From Phycomyces nitens (taxonomy: Eukaryota; Mucoromycota; Mucoromycetes; Mucorales; Phycomycetaceae), in assembly GCA_022702545.1 (NCBI GenBank), contig JAHRBC010000001.1, positions 4,402,001-4,466,000 of the forward strand: a DNA stretch of 64,000 bases, read 5' to 3'. Under the pieces are notes generated by a model that saw only the letters and a program-made list of their open reading frames with translations, did no database searches and was not told where the DNA came from. The position numbers and the translations under genes are program-made. Shown here piece after piece: positions 24,008 through 36,626 of this stretch. Numbering within the stretch: position 1 is the first letter of the stretch; every line of letters begins with the position of its first letter.

Positions 24008-25948
24008 ATGTCTTTAGATTCTTGTAATCACCATACTCCTTTCTCCATAATGTCAGTGTCTCAGTTGCCATTCGAAGTCCTTTTACGCATTGCGAATCTC
24101 CTCCCAATCGAAGAGAAATTATCGTGTACAACCGTGTGCAAAGCTTGGAAACCTTTGTTTCAAGAGTCACTGTGGAATTCTCTCTATATACAAAACCAAA
24201 GGATACTGGAAAACATATGCGACGACTCTGCCCCAAAACACAGAATTTATCAAAAGAACGGCAGTCGAGTGAGAGAAATATATGTACCAAAAGAGCTGGC
24301 TATAAGTAAAGACCAAATTTTGACTATTCAGCAAATGTTTCAAAATATCGACATACTCTGTGCTCCACTAAGAGTCTTGAAAGACTCGACTCTTGAAAGC
24401 TTCACGGGCCTGTATCTCTGGGAATCCTTGAGGAGTCTGGAAGTAACTATTGATAAACTTGACTCCCAGACAGAAAGGATGCCGAGCTTCCTCAAGGCTA
24501 TATCTTATCTACCGCATCTGACGTGGCTGAAGCTGCTCGATAACTCTGCCATATCACTGCTGGTCTACTCAATTAACGATCTAGAAGAGTTGCATTCAAA
24601 CTTGCCGCAGTTAAAGCATTTATTTTTGAACGGAAAGGTATCGGCTATTACCGCAGATGATATAAAGATATTCTCCCACCTCACCCCAGCAAAATACCTT
24701 GCAATCGCAAAACTTGACCTGATAGACATGGATATCGCATGGATTTTCTACTTTTTATCCAAATATTCAAATATCAAGACTCTGCACTGGAGTATCACCA
24801 AAAGCCTAGTCGCTCAAGAAGATTTTCTAGACTACATCAATAACCAGATCAACAGCTTTCGAGTCCCCCTCAAGTACCTCAACAAACTCACAGTCCAGAA
24901 TACATGGGAAGATGAAGAATCCTACGAATATTTGTATAAGGCTATTTCCAACCAGAAACCACAACTACGCCAGATTGAATACTGCAAGTACATCACACAT
25001 TACACAGAAATCCAGCTATATTTGCTTTCGGATAATCTCCAGAGCATCCTGCTATCTTTTGGATCAACTCTCGAAATTGTCAGCATCACCACAAACGCCG
25101 ATTTTTCTGACATGACTGGCATTATCAAGGCCCTTGGAGGCTGCCCAAACCTGATTGACTTGTGTCTAAACTTATCGAATTCTTGTATTGCCGTAGACAT
25201 TATCCTAGATCATTGTATTGGTCTCAAAAAACTAAAGCTTCTCGGGAAAACAGTGGTTATTTATTCAAATGTGCCTGAAAAAGCGACACCTCATGGACTA
25301 TATCTGATCGAATTTTCCAGGACGATCATCAGCACAGATATTTTCTACTATATATCATTCCGCTGTAGATCTCTAAAATGCATGCGTCTAAACTATATGA
25401 ATGTGTTTGGACTCATCACCAAGTCATCAAAGAGCATCATTGTGGACATGCCATACACCGATTTTGATATACTGCTGCTCAACGGGGTCTCTTTTTGCGC
25501 AGTACACGGCAATGAATACCTTGCTAGAAACGCAGCAAACTTAATGCTTCCTATCCAACCACAATTTATCGTCAAACGAATAAAACCCTTACCAAATCAA
25601 CGGCTCCCAGACACTCACCAAGAGTCTGGCAATGAAAAGGTTCAGATTCGGATATATTGGGTGCCGAGGAATCCAAGAGACGCGCTATCGGTATTATTCT
25701 CAAAAAGAAGGGAAGTAATGTATGCTCATGAGTATTCAAAGCTACTGGAGATCCAGACCATCAATCCTACCACAAAACTTACCAGTCTTACTAGTCCGAT
25801 AAAAATTATCCTCAAATATTTGATGAAAAGGCATTTTTTTGAAGAAAGCATATTATTTGATTGTAAATCCATAGATACATATGCAATGGATGGTGAAGTA
25901 AATAAAGAAGAAATAAAGTGGAAGAAGTTTGTGAATAAAATATTTTAA
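24008..25948 (+). CDS. F-box protein with leucine-rich C-terminal region
   Basis: A single uninterrupted frame of 646 residues, unusual beside its intron-rich neighbours. Residues about 15-62 form an F-box (LPFEVLLRIANLLPIEEKLS...VCKAW...LFQESLW), the module that docks on Skp1 of SCF ubiquitin ligases. The remainder has irregular leucine-rich segments (LPHLTWLKLLDN, LPQLKHLFLNG, CPNLIDLCLNLS) as in the large fungal F-box/LRR families, and would select the substrate. The C-terminal 110 residues are basic. An internal Met15 (MSVSQLPF) is an alternative start. The target is unknown; lack of introns is common in expanded F-box families. Confidence 0.85.
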   Translation: MSLDSCNHHTPFSIMSVSQLPFEVLLRIANLLPIEEKLSCTTVCKAWKPLFQESLWNSLYIQNQRILENICDDSAPKHRIYQKNGSRVREIYVPKELAISKDQILTIQQMFQNIDILCAPLRVLKDSTLESFTGLYLWESLRSLEVTIDKLDSQTERMPSFLKAISYLPHLTWLKLLDNSAISLLVYSINDLEELHSNLPQLKHLFLNGKVSAITADDIKIFSHLTPAKYLAIAKLDLIDMDIAWIFYFLSKYSNIKTLHWSITKSLVAQEDFLDYINNQINSFRVPLKYLNKLTVQNTWEDEESYEYLYKAISNQKPQLRQIEYCKYITHYTEIQLYLLSDNLQSILLSFGSTLEIVSITTNADFSDMTGIIKALGGCPNLIDLCLNLSNSCIAVDIILDHCIGLKKLKLLGKTVVIYSNVPEKATPHGLYLIEFSRTIISTDIFYYISFRCRSLKCMRLNYMNVFGLITKSSKSIIVDMPYTDFDILLLNGVSFCAVHGNEYLARNAANLMLPIQPQFIVKRIKPLPNQRLPDTHQESGNEKVQIRIYWVPRNPRDALSVLFSKRREVMYAHEYSKLLEIQTINPTTKLTSLTSPIKIILKYLMKRHFFEESILFDCKSIDTYAMDGEVNKEEIKWKKFVNKIF

Positions 25949-26154
25949 ATAAACTGCATAATACACACAGCCATTCTCTTGTACCATACAAGTCTGTGCA
26001 AAAATAAACCCAGTATTAAAAAGTCCTAAAGTTATCCACAAATTAGTATATAGGCCGTTGTTAAATCATTAGACATATCGATTGAGCATAGCAGTTTTGT
26101 ATCCATTGACTTTACAACGATTACTCGAGTATTCATCTGTGAAATCAATGTTTC

Positions 26155-26275
26155 TATAAGAATATTGAGCGATTTTAAGCTCTGTTACAAGGTCTAAATA
26201 AAAAGGCATATCTTTACAGTGATCTTATTCTTAATTTATACAAGTAATTACTTTAGAAATATATAAAGTATTTAG
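26155..26275. repeat. dispersed repeat pair R1 (other copy 28303-28420)
   Basis: Both places share, in the same orientation, a run of matching blocks: CTATAAGAATATT, AAAGGCAT-TCTTTACA-TGAT-TTATT, TTAAT-TATAC-AG-AATTA and so on. Identity is about 70-75 percent by eye. Both flank the NDUFA4-like gene. The nature of the repeat is unknown. Confidence 0.5.
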
Positions 26276-26659
26276 CTGTAATGTAGTAGATTCATAATGA
26301 GATTACTTTTGTATACAAAATATAGTGAATCAATATCTTTCCAGCAACAAACCCTGGGCTGTCATTAGAAAAATACCAAGTTATATGTGTGTTAGTAAAG
26401 AGAATAAAATAAAGGCTGGAACAAGGTTAACAAAAAGTAGATCCAATATATCATATTTCTAAAGATGTGTTTGCCGGTGCAATTCAGCTGGTGTCTAGTT
26501 ACCGGTATAAAAGTTTATTTTATATCCAAAGAAAACCAACTATTCATTTAATATACAGGGTGCCTACAAAATGACATTATTTAAGTTCAATTGAGATGAG
26601 AACATCTGGAATATATTGAACGATAATTTGCGTCAAGGTCAATCAGATTAACAACTTTG

Positions 26660-26760
26660 AAGTAATTGAGAGTTTCTCTGACCAAAGAATAGACGACCAT
26701 TTTTTTTTCATACATCATATAAATAGCTCTAGAAAAGTATAAAGGTTGCCTTATTCCACC
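26660..26760. repeat. dispersed repeat pair R2 (other copy 31080-31185)
   Basis: The opening AATTGAGAGTTTCTCTGACC is identical in both copies, and is followed by a poly-T run, ATACATCATA and a TATAAAGGT block before diverging. The copies are 4.4 kb apart in the same orientation. This could be a degraded LTR-like or SINE-like element; no coding capacity. Confidence 0.6.
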
Positions 26761-27151
26761 ATTGATTAGATATCTTGTTGTTGTTATATAGATTATAAAA
26801 CATATACATTTTGTAATTACATATTCCTAGATTTATTGCCTATATGCACAAGAGTAAAATCAACTTAAAGACACCCCCCAGCTACACATTTTGATATAGC
26901 CTAAAATCGTTCAATGATTTTATAGAAGCATTGTATATATTTATACATAAAGTTCTTTTTATGGTTTATTTAAATGGTAATAATAAAGTGAGATTTGAGA
27001 GGCATCCTCTAGATGTAGATGGTTATTTTGTGGGGCAAGTGATTGATGCAATGGATTCATAAGGATAAGGTACATCTTTAAAGACGATCACGAGAGTATC
27101 TAGAGAAAGCAATGAGTATAAACCACCCTTTTTTTCTTTGGTTAAAGTTAC

Positions 27152-27452
27152 TTACGTCTTCTCAAACTTTTGGTTAACTGTCATTAACTTGACTTGGGTA
27201 TCCTGATCGATGTTTTGCCAAGGATAGGGGTTTCTCTTGCGATCCCATACTACTTCAGGACCACTATGAAAAAGGAGTTAGTCTTGGACTTATGATAATA
27301 TTAAAAAATAAAATAACGACTTACCGAGCCAAACGGGTGAGGTACCAGCCAGCAAGACCACAGGCACCACCGACAGTGATGTAGATGGGGATAATTTCGG
27401 TCTTGTACCAGATGTTCCAGAAAGAGCGCTTAGCAGTGTTGACTCCAGACAT
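27152..27452 (-). CDS. NDUFA4/MLRQ-like mitochondrial inner-membrane small subunit
   Basis: Two exons: 27452-27325 and 27263-27152, with a 61-nt intron (GTAAGT...TTCATAG), giving 79 residues. There is one hydrophobic span near the N-terminus (IIPIYITVGGACGLAGWYL). The conserved block GPEVVWDRKRNPYPW is the signature of the NDUFA4/MLRQ (B12D-related) family. These small single-pass proteins associate with complex I or cytochrome c oxidase in the mitochondrial inner membrane. The length matches the family (about 80). The exact complex cannot be told from the sequence. Confidence 0.85.
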
Positions 27453-30400
27453 GATAGATGATGAGGGAAAATTCGAGTAAAACGCACTCCTTTTATATCT
27501 AAAATATAGATTTAAGAGTCATGAAACATACTGCAACCGAACATGGCCAAAGACCAATCGGCTCAGTTGAATGTCTTTGAAAGAACCTCAGGATTTGAAT
27601 GGTCAACTTTCAGTGCTTGTAATAAAATGAAACAAATCAAAGGTGATTCGTTTGAATGCCATTCGGCAAAAATAGAGTATATTGGATTTAAAATCATTTC
27701 AAACATTTTGGGCTTTATAAACTAGCAAATCAGGAAGGGAGAATACTCGAGATATGTCTCACTAGAGAAACTATACTTTTATCCACTCCCAATCTTTCTT
27801 GTAATCAATCATGGTCCATGCTTTTTTTTGCTGTATTTTAAATGAGGACAGAAACACCACAAGATAGTGTGTATTTTGCACTCAATTCCATTTCAGCACA
27901 AAATCGATAAAATAGAATGTCCATTGGAACTTGCAATCGAATCAATTGTGCATCGTGTCTGGTTACTTTACAGAAAGAATTCGGATTTTTCATACCATAT
28001 TTCTCAATAGATTCAAATTTCCCTCTCTGAACATTCTTTTCAAATATCACACATTCCAAAACCTATCGACAGCGCTTAAAGATATTGGGTAAGCTTATGT
28101 TTCAGATGTGAGACCGTTTCTTTCGGGTTCCTAAAGGATATTTACAATATCTTTTATATTATCCGGCAGCCTTTATTCTTTAAACATGTTTAAACGTATA
28201 GAAGAGTTTGGCTATCTGCCTTTTTAGGCGGCAGAATTAATTTCCTAGCAATGATAACATCTACTTTTACATAAATGGCAATCGATTTTTTCAGTGTTGC
28301 TATAAGAATATTAAAATATTATAAACTCCATCATAAGATGCAAAAGAAAGGCATGTCTTTACATTGATTTTATTTTTAATGTATACGAGCAATTAATCTA
28401 GGAATCTATAATAATAATTATGTCTTGTGTAGTCTATCTAATAAAAACAAGGCATTTATTCAATATATGATAGAACCACCTTTATAATGTTTGCATACTC
28501 TCTTGTACTTTATCCACTGTTTAGCCAGAGCCTCTCTAAACTGCCTTGGAATTGAATGTTGGGATGGCCTCAATGGATATTATCATGGAATTTATTTCAA
28601 ATGTTTTCAATTGAACTCAAGTAAAGACCTTTTTATTGCCACTCGAGAATATCCCAAGTTCACCTTTACATTTTTTTTGTCATTACAGTTTTATGTGGGG
28701 TGAAAAGGTGATTCGTTGTGTCTACTTTTGTTTAATCTTGTTCAAGTATTTAATTTATTCTCTTGTTACTGACATGGATATACCTTGATATAATGTTTCT
28801 CTTTTCTCTGGACATTATTTCGTCACATTTTTATTTTTTTATTCTTGGTTCTTGGTTCAAGGGAACAGCGTCAATTAAACCGATATTGGACTCAAGATTG
28901 GAAATAGTTTCAAAGTCATGGTTTTTTTTCTTTTTGTGCATTAGCTAATTCGCGAAATATTTTGGTATTTTTGTTGCTGGCAAGACATTGATTGAGTATA
29001 TTGTGCATATAAAAGTAATTTTCATGAGAATCTACTACATTAGATCCAAATACTTTTTTGTTCTGTTTTTATTTATAATACGGTAAAGACGGTAAAGACA
29101 ACAACGCCAAAAAAAATAAGAAGAAAGACGATTGGATTAGCATGATACTTGGTGATTAGCTGCAGATCCAAAAAAATCTATTATTTTGAGTGGTTGGCAC
29201 ATTATTTTGCCAAAGTGCGTAGTGAGCACTAAAGATTATCTTACCATAAAAAGCAAGAAAAGAGTTGCACGTATCTCTTAATTTTCTACACCGTGCATAC
29301 TACTGGTGTATGGGACAGTTGGTTATAGCGTTGGCTTTTCAATCTGAGAGTCGCAATTTCGAACATCCGACTCTGCATGTAGAACTTTGGTTCCTTAGTT
29401 GGCTGGGTTGTACAATGAGGCAGTGCCTGAGATTTCTTGGAATCAGAGTTCAATCCGGGGCTCTGGATTGATCTTCTGGTTCCAAGGGTCTCAGCTTGGA
29501 CTTTGGCGGCTGCGAAGATTCTAATCTACTAACATGTTAGTAGAGTACTGTTATTCTTTAATTGATTTTATCTTTTATTTTCCAAGTTTTATCTCTTGGC
29601 AATCAATATTTTGAAAATATGTTATTGAACCCCCCTTTTTCTATTTTTTTTTAAATATTTTATCCAAAGAATGTTTATGCAGTCCTCATGGTGCCAAATT
29701 ACTCTTTAGAATTATTCAAATGTCCTTGTAGTTAAAATCCCTGTTGTATAATGGTCAGGTATCGCTTGGTATGAGGTATATGAGTGTCTGGTATATAACT
29801 ATTGAGATGCTAACTGGCGATGTATTTGCAAAGAATGGCCAGAGTTTGGTTTTAGAGTTTGGATTTCACTCAGTCTTGGTGCGTATCAAAGTACAAAGTT
29901 ACGGAACTTGGTTACACGTATAGACTTATATTGAATGGTCATTTAAAACCCGGTAACGGAGTACAACATTACAATGGATTGTCCAAAAGTTACACTTCTT
30001 TACTGCTTTCCTTTACGTACTTTGTAGTTTTCCTTTGGAGCATTTCAGCTCATAAATGACTAGATATCTCATTTGCCAATATACGATAATGTCACCGCAC
30101 TTATACGAAAAATAGCAAGTAAATCTTTGGCGTAGGAAGAAACAAAATACCTTTTTTTTTCCCACTCGTTTTATACTTTGACACGATGTTCTGATAAGTA
30201 ATATAGTACTCTAATGAGTTGTATGATACATAATTTCTGTCAACAAACTTGCAATCACTAACAGCTTGACAAGTGAACTTTGTTTTTTAAACACTTTTTT
30301 ATTTGGTCTATTATGTTAATCTGCAAATATCAAAAGTCAAAACATCTCATCTCACAACTCATTGACTTTTTGTTTAATAGTATAATATTCACCTGATTCC

Positions 30401-31494
30401 GTTTATAAGGCGACTCTGCCCTGGACTTGATAAATCACTATCAAGTAAGCCCCTTGTAAAGACGGTCACTATGCAAATCAAAGCTGTCAAACCAAACACC
30501 ATAAAAATGGTCTGAAATCGGCCTGCAAAGAATCCTGTACTGTTGGACTTTTAGCCCTAATGTCAAATAATAGTTTGGGCTACTTTTAACTCTGGAGAGG
30601 AGGTCAAGAATAGCTGGGAGCCATCAGGCGACAGTGAGATACCACCACTACTTTTCATGAAGGCCAAAACAATGACCCAGCATTCGACGGCAACAGCCAA
30701 TGGAGTTCAACGACCATTGAGCCTGTACAGTCGCCTTGAGATTATTATCCGAGCCTTGTAATTACAAAGTTATCTCTTGGCAGCCAATTCAGCCTCTGGG
30801 AAAAATATAAGTATACACATCACAACCAAGTAAAATACAAACTCCACAACCGATCTCTTGTTACTCTTTGCTAATGACCCTAGCAAGTCAACATCTCAGG
30901 GACAGTTACACACCAAGCGCACGTACTCTTTACAGAACAGAGATTTTAATTAGATGGGAAATTGAATAATAGTATATAAACAGCCGTAGTATTCGTTGTT
31001 TAATAAATAACAATGGCAAAAAATGCAAAGTCAAGCTTAAGATTCTCTTGACTAGCGATCAAAAAGTCCTGTCTCGAGTCTAATTGAGAGTTTCTCTGAC
31101 CAAAGGGTGGATATAGATTGTGTTTTTTTTTATACATCATACAACTATATAAAATTATAAAGGTGACCCTATCCCATACTGAATAAATGTATTACTTGTA
31201 TACATTAAAACATACTTTACAGTCTCTCGATATTCTTATATTGATATGTATATATGTATATATATATATATATGTATGTGTTTTATTTACAAACACAAAT
31301 TTATATTATTATAAACGTAAAAGAAAATTATCTTGACAAAAATATCCATCACAGTACAGTATAATTATAGTATAGTAAACCAAAAGCAAAACAATATCAA
31401 ACTACAAAATGAAAGAAAAACCAGTTTGTCGAGCCCAATCTCACTCTGTAGACCAAAACGCTTTTTTTTTCTAGTATCAAATCCTCGTCTTGTT
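27453..31494. other. 4-kb gene-poor region with repeats and decayed coding fragments
   Basis: No intact gene. Contents: repeat copies R1 (28303-28420) and R2 (31080-31185), a SINE-like repeat (29303-29545), a possible Tc1-like scrap near 29850-29990, and a minus-strand stretch at 30380-30765 with broken coding-like pieces (SLSPDGSQLFLTSS; FQTIFMVFGLTALICIVTVF). TA microsatellite runs occur at about 31240-31275. Short frames at 27543-27725 and 27838-28059 are not supported. Confidence 0.5.
29303..29545 (+). mobile_element. tRNA-derived SINE-like repeat
   Basis: The head looks like a decayed tRNA: an A-box-like TGGGACAGTTGG, a GCGTTGGC segment, an anticodon-arm-like TTTTCAATCTGAGAGTCGCA, and a degenerate B box ATTTCGAACAT followed by CGACTCTGCA, which can pair back with TGAGAGTCGCA. 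A second B-box-like AGTTCAATCC sits about 100 bp further on, in a non-tRNA body. The end is marked by a perfect 18-bp palindrome (29526-29543). The tRNA structure is too imperfect for a functional tRNA. SINE nature is inferred from the head-plus-body layout; a second copy was not found in the window. Confidence 0.4.
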
Positions 31495-34400
31495 CTAGGA
31501 CACCTCTTTGGAAACGACTGATTGTACTTGATTTGGCTCAAAGCTTTCGGGGTCTTTGGGATACGGGAACCCAAACTTGTTCTCTTCTGTTGATGAGGCT
31601 ACCGGGCTTTTTTGGACTACATCATTGTGCTCACATCGCTCAGTTGCTTCGGTCATTGTTGCATCGCCATCTTCGTCATGCTTCTCAACATTACCATCAC
31701 CATCCTCATGTGCACTACAGTCCATGTGTGTATCCACTCGAGTATCTTCCTCCATGGCTTCCGTATTAACAGTCGGGGCAGCTACACTTTCATCTTCCTC
31801 TTGGACCACAGGAACGGCCGGAACTGGTGGCTCTGTGAACGTTTCTGTTGTTGCAGGCATAGGAAAATCCTCTACACCCTGCATAGGTGCCCCATCATCT
31901 TGTTCGGCAGGTCTTTCTTCTACTTCAGATTCAACCTGAGGAGCCACAAGATCAATCACAAATGACTGGACATCGGAATCCTTGTCCATCGACAGAACAT
32001 ACAATGTCTGCTCCAACAGACGTCCAGGCTGTCCTTCATCCTCAGGACCGATCTCTGACAGGATTATGTCGTAGAGCTCTTGTCTATAAGGCTCTGTTCA
32101 CGTCCCCCCAGAACAAACCTTAGTGTCCATAAAATCCATTTCTTTACTCATTTTTTTTACCTACCATTTGTGTAAATGGCTCTAATGGTTCGTGATGCTG
32201 CAATCCGTACATTTGCCACCGGATCTTCTGCCAAAGGGGCCAGTCGTGGTAGGAAGAATGATGCAAAATCACCTGCATAGATACCTGCCTCTAAAAGAGC
32301 CCTGCAGATCTGAGCAAATCTAAAACAGCCAAACTAATCAGCCTGCCTTTCTGCACCATTATCTCAACCGACTTACACAAGTCGAGATCTGTACATGTCT
32401 GACCGCACGAATTCCTCTAGCTTTTCCATGACATGGCTCAACAGAGCAATGGCAAACCCACGTCTACTTTCAATGATGTCCTCCTCGTCCTCTTCATCCT
32501 GCGACAATGATTCACCGTCCTCATCAACTGCTCGTTTGACAATATCAAGAATGACAGGAAACTAGATTCTGGTTTAGTGCCAAATGATGGTTTATATGTG
32601 ACTTACTGCTTCTACACCAGTCTCACGAACAGCTGCAAATTCATCATGACAGGCACGTATCGCAAGAGGCAAGACATGCTCAACCACACGCGCAGCATCA
32701 AATAACATGGCAATATCTCTCAGCTGGGCCGCTAGTATGTCTCGTAGTCTCCAGTTTGTCATCACACCATCCCAGACCTCTGCTAGGATGGGTATGTACT
32801 CGTTACGTGAGCTTACGGCCAGCGTGCTCAAAAACTCGGCAAGATGTTCCAGTATACCCTGCTTCACATCGTCGAGATCCATCAAATAAAGTGCAAAGAT
32901 CTGTACTAGATCGCGCTCGGTACGCTCTGGTCCGATTATACGCGATATTTCGTGCAATGAATAGGCAAACGTGCGACGTACTTTGATCTGGTAATCCTTT
33001 GATAGATTTAGATAGGTGTCCTTTAAATGTGAGTCCCAGTAATCTGCTCCGGCAGTCAGAAGCACGGCTGGAAAGTTGTAGGCACAAATAATTGCTCTGT
33101 CTGTCTCGAGTTTAAACATCTGGCTAGAGTTGGCATTCACTCCAAGAGACAAGAAGAAATCGAGTAATGATCGAGGCACATTCCCGGGTCTTCCAGTGAT
33201 TTCCCAATCTTCTGGCAAAAACTTGGCAATCAGTTCACCAATGATCTCTGCCAGTGTATTTCGTACGTTCCGGGACACATCGTTTCTAAAGATTTCTACA
33301 CCCTCTACTGCCGTATTTGTCCGTTCTTCTTCAGGAAGTACGGCGCACAAGAGTGGAAGGGCCAACACACAAGAGCGCCGTACGTGCCAAATGGCGTCTC
33401 GTGAGAAATTAAGATACAATGGGAGCTTGAAAAATGGTTGTAACAATAACAAGCCGTTAATTACGTTAATTAGGTGGTTGCTTATTCTGAATGCTTGGCT
33501 TATAATGCCCTTGAGAATCTTACCAACTTTTCTATCGTAACCTGAGGGTCGACTACGGTGGCAAGACTGCCAATCGCCGCCGCAGCTTCCTTTCGCACAT
33601 AGAACATCTGGTCGTTTGCCAGCTTCTCGACAATAGGCAGACATCGTTCCTTGCAGTGGTCAGGACCCAATACGCTTGCAAGAGCAGAGATAAGCTAAAG
33701 ATATATAGAGTCAAAGAATAAAGAAGAAGTTCTCTCCAAATTGAACCCAAACATGTTCTAGACTCACAGACAAACACATCATCTTGGCCAGATTGATTTC
33801 ACCTTGATCGACATCTTCCGCTGATGATGCTGGGTGTGGGTAGTTTGAGACCGCCTCGTATCCAGATGCTGACGACCGCCGGCGAATATAGACCTCTTCG
33901 TCGTTTGGACCCTTGTTTGGCCTCGTCTTCTCATCGTCCTCTGCCTGACGAGCCTTGCCATCCACAACAGGCATCAGACCCATCACTACACCTTCGAATA
34001 TCTCGCTCTCCAGCAACCCTCTGTAGATTTCCTCATCTGGACCTGTTACTGCAGCCAACTCCGATGCGACCGAGACAATGCACTGCTGACCCAGTGTGGC
34101 TAGACTAGAGTTCTGATCGAGTAAGAATTCGATAAGGATAGCAGAAAATACTCGAGGGGGAATATGAAGACCATTGTCTGGACTGGACTGCTTTTCTAAA
34201 GGAGTGTCTGGTGGCTGATCGGTTTCTTGGGGTGGATCATTGGTTGTGTCTTTGTCTTGGAGATGTAAACTTTCAACCGCTGCAGAAGGAGAGAATCGGT
34301 CGAGTGGGTCTGGAAGGGATTTGGTATCTAATGGTGGGGCATGCTAGAGGAAAAAGGATGAGGTGATGAGGTGATGTGGATATTTTGGCTAGAAATTTAC

Positions 34401-35218
34401 CTGATAATAATATAAGATGATCTTATCCAGTTCACTTGCAAATGTCTCTCGTACGGTATCATCGGGATCAATGCCTATTTTGAGTACCATGGGTAGTACA
34501 TAATTCACTGCTTCTGCTACATCAATCTCATGAATTATGTTTGATATCTCCTTGGCAGCCAACAGTCTTTAAGAGTTAGTGTTTTTGGCTGTATAAAGAG
34601 TGCCTTACCTGTGGATTACAGCATCGCTCTTGTTGAACATATAGATGCGCTCGAGAGGCGAAAGTGAATCGTCCATGGTAAATTCGTCTTCAAGATCGTC
34701 GGCTGGGACTTTTTAACATGTTATTTATTTAGTAATTTTGTACATGGATTCTTGTATGTAAATAGAGTTACATTGCCATTGTCTTTTTGTTTGTGAACCC
34801 AAAAGGAGTACACAATAAGAGAGATGATTTACCTTGTGGAATTGGTTGTGGGTCTGATTGTGAATCAGAATTGTCTTTGATTTCAGGAAACTCTTCAAGA
34901 CTTTGATATATTTCTGGATCGTCTGTGTATGATAAGTCCACCTGATCGTCTGTAGCTCGATCTACTTCTTTGGTGTCTTTTTTGTCCTGGGTCTCTGGAT
35001 CCTGGGGGGTATCAGTGGACGGAGCTTTGTTACTAAAAGCTGGGCTTGGAGACTCGACGGGGTCGGAAGGTCGGTCTCCCAAGGGAGCTGGTAAGGAAGT
35101 GTGTTCGTCTTGGTCGTCATGTTCGTCAGGAAAATCAAATCCGAGATCTTGGTTGAGAAAGATGATTGTGATTAGGAAACATGAGATGCGATTGTGTTTG
35201 AGATGAGTTACCAGCCAT
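31495..35218 (-). CDS. PPP4R1-like HEAT-repeat regulatory subunit of protein phosphatase 4
   Basis: Ten exons on the minus strand: 35218-35212, 35147-34833, 34708-34609, 34566-34401, 34343-33768, 33694-33524, 33425-32607, 32561-32377, 32319-32161, 32083-31495, giving 1028 residues. The first exon holds only 7 coding nt (MA + 1 nt). An acidic, Pro/Ser-rich N-terminus (about 105 residues) is followed by HEAT repeats (AAKEISNIIHEIDV, VRKEAAAAIGSLATVVD, FSRDAIWHVRRSCVLALP, RRTFAYSLHEISRIIGPE, VRETGVEAFPVILD, VRIAASRTIRAIY). A disordered acidic C-terminal tail (about 150 residues) closes the protein. The pattern and order match PPP4R1, the scaffold that binds and restrains the PP4 catalytic subunit. 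A different PP2A-like HEAT scaffold is the main alternative; general class is secure. Confidence 0.8.
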
Positions 35219-36626
35219 TGTGAATTAATTAAAAAAGTGTTTTTTTCTAGACTCTGGTGAGATGAGTAATATGGGTCTGGGGATGGGGTTTGCAAGTGTG
35301 ATGAGTTTAACATTCACAAATCACAATCAATAATACAAATAAGGAAGTTATCTACACTTGAAGACTCGAGGATAGGAACGCGCGGAAATGGCGTATTGTT
35401 ATTACTATTACTATTGTTATTATTATTGTTTTGGTTGTTTTGGTTGTTGTTTGGGTTGTATTGGTTGTTTGGGTTTGTAGGCAGAGTTATCAGCGATATT
35501 GTAAAGACTATGATGATTGTAGGACCCAAGGTAGATAGTGATAACAATGATAATAACAGCAATAACAAAGAGGAGAAAGAGGGAGAAAAAGAGAGGAATC
35601 CATATGGCTAGCAAACACAGCAGACACCCAACTGTCGATCACATGCTGTAATTGGCGTGACTCGCATTGAATAGATGATTGAGCAGGAGGATGGTAATTT
35701 AATTATTTATATTACAATTATTACAATTATGATTATGATTATTAGCAACATAAATTATTTAGATTGACCACCGTGTTTCCAAAGAGGAATACAGCCGATT
35801 GCTTGTTGTTTGGCCAATATCTCGAGCGAGGCTTTTGAATGGCGACTACTCGTAAGATTGGTTTGGTCAAAAGGTATAAAAGATCTCCTCATCCAAGAAT
35901 ACGACTATTAATCATGGGTTGAGTGAGTGGGTTTGTCCTACGATCATTTGAGAACATTCTCCTTCCTTTTATCCTTGATCTACAGACCAAGGCAGGACCT
36001 CAAAAGGCTTAGGATCCAAGAAAAAATAATAAAAGAAGGCCCAGATACTAATGGGTAGATTGTGGATAGACTGGCTATTTTTGCCAAGATTTTCCCCAGT
36101 CCAGGTCAAGCAAATATGCACAAAGGACATCTTGCACAAGTTGAAAACAAGATGCTAGGCTTCCAAGATACATGTGTATTGTTGAGCCAACAATAGATGA
36201 TATAAATGTTTTATTATCTTTTGTAAGGTCTGGTTTAATTGCACAGTATTTGGCCAAAGCTAACTATAGACAACATCTTTCTAGTCGCTGGTGCTTGGCA
36301 ACAATAAAATACGTGTGGTATAATTGTTTCGTAATCACCCAGAATTATCTGGTTCCAATTTCAAAGACAGATGGGAAAAAAAGTAAGACAAGGACGCTTT
36401 GACCATGTCGGTTTCTAAAGTTGTTTAATTATTCATCTTTTTTTATTACTATATGATTATTATTATTATTATTTTTTAATCTAAAACTATTTATATAAGA
36501 AAAAAGCCATGGTTCTCGGCCATTTCTTGGTAAAGGGCTTGGACAGACAACAAGAGAGAAAGAAAGAAAGAAAGGGTGGAAAAGAACGATACTAGAGATA
36601 TCTGGTACATCATTTTTATAAAGAGG
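35219..36626. other. spacer; low-complexity frames only
   Basis: Contains the PPP4R1-like promoter and a stretch of asparagine/leucine-coding trinucleotide repeats (35395-35600). There, overlapping minus-strand frames give a hydrophobic segment (LFFSLFLLFVIAVIIIVITI) plus a K/Q/P-rich tail (63 codons, 35614-35423); I do not consider it a proven gene. The rest is AT-rich. Confidence 0.45.

Larger units (their letters stand above)
25949..27151. other. gene-free spacer with dispersed repeats
   Basis: AT-rich and without a supported gene. It includes one member each of two dispersed repeat pairs (26155-26275 and 26660-26760) and a sequence CAGGGTGCCTACAAAATGAC at about 26558 that resembles a Tc1/pogo-type terminal repeat, though no inverted partner was found. 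Confidence 0.5.

Noticed and set aside
29850..29990. Possible Tc1 transposase scrap (WCVSKYKVTEL)
   Set aside because: Only a dozen residues resemble the family, with no second motif nearby.
30380..30765. Minus-strand coding-like pieces including SLSPDGSQLFLTSS, similar to a WD-repeat strand
   Set aside because: Three frames are needed and no phase-compatible introns join them; too short to name a pseudogene parent.
35314..35614. Overlapping minus-strand frames with a hydrophobic stretch and N/Q-rich tails
   Set aside because: Produced by trinucleotide repeats read in several frames; no supported start or splice structure.
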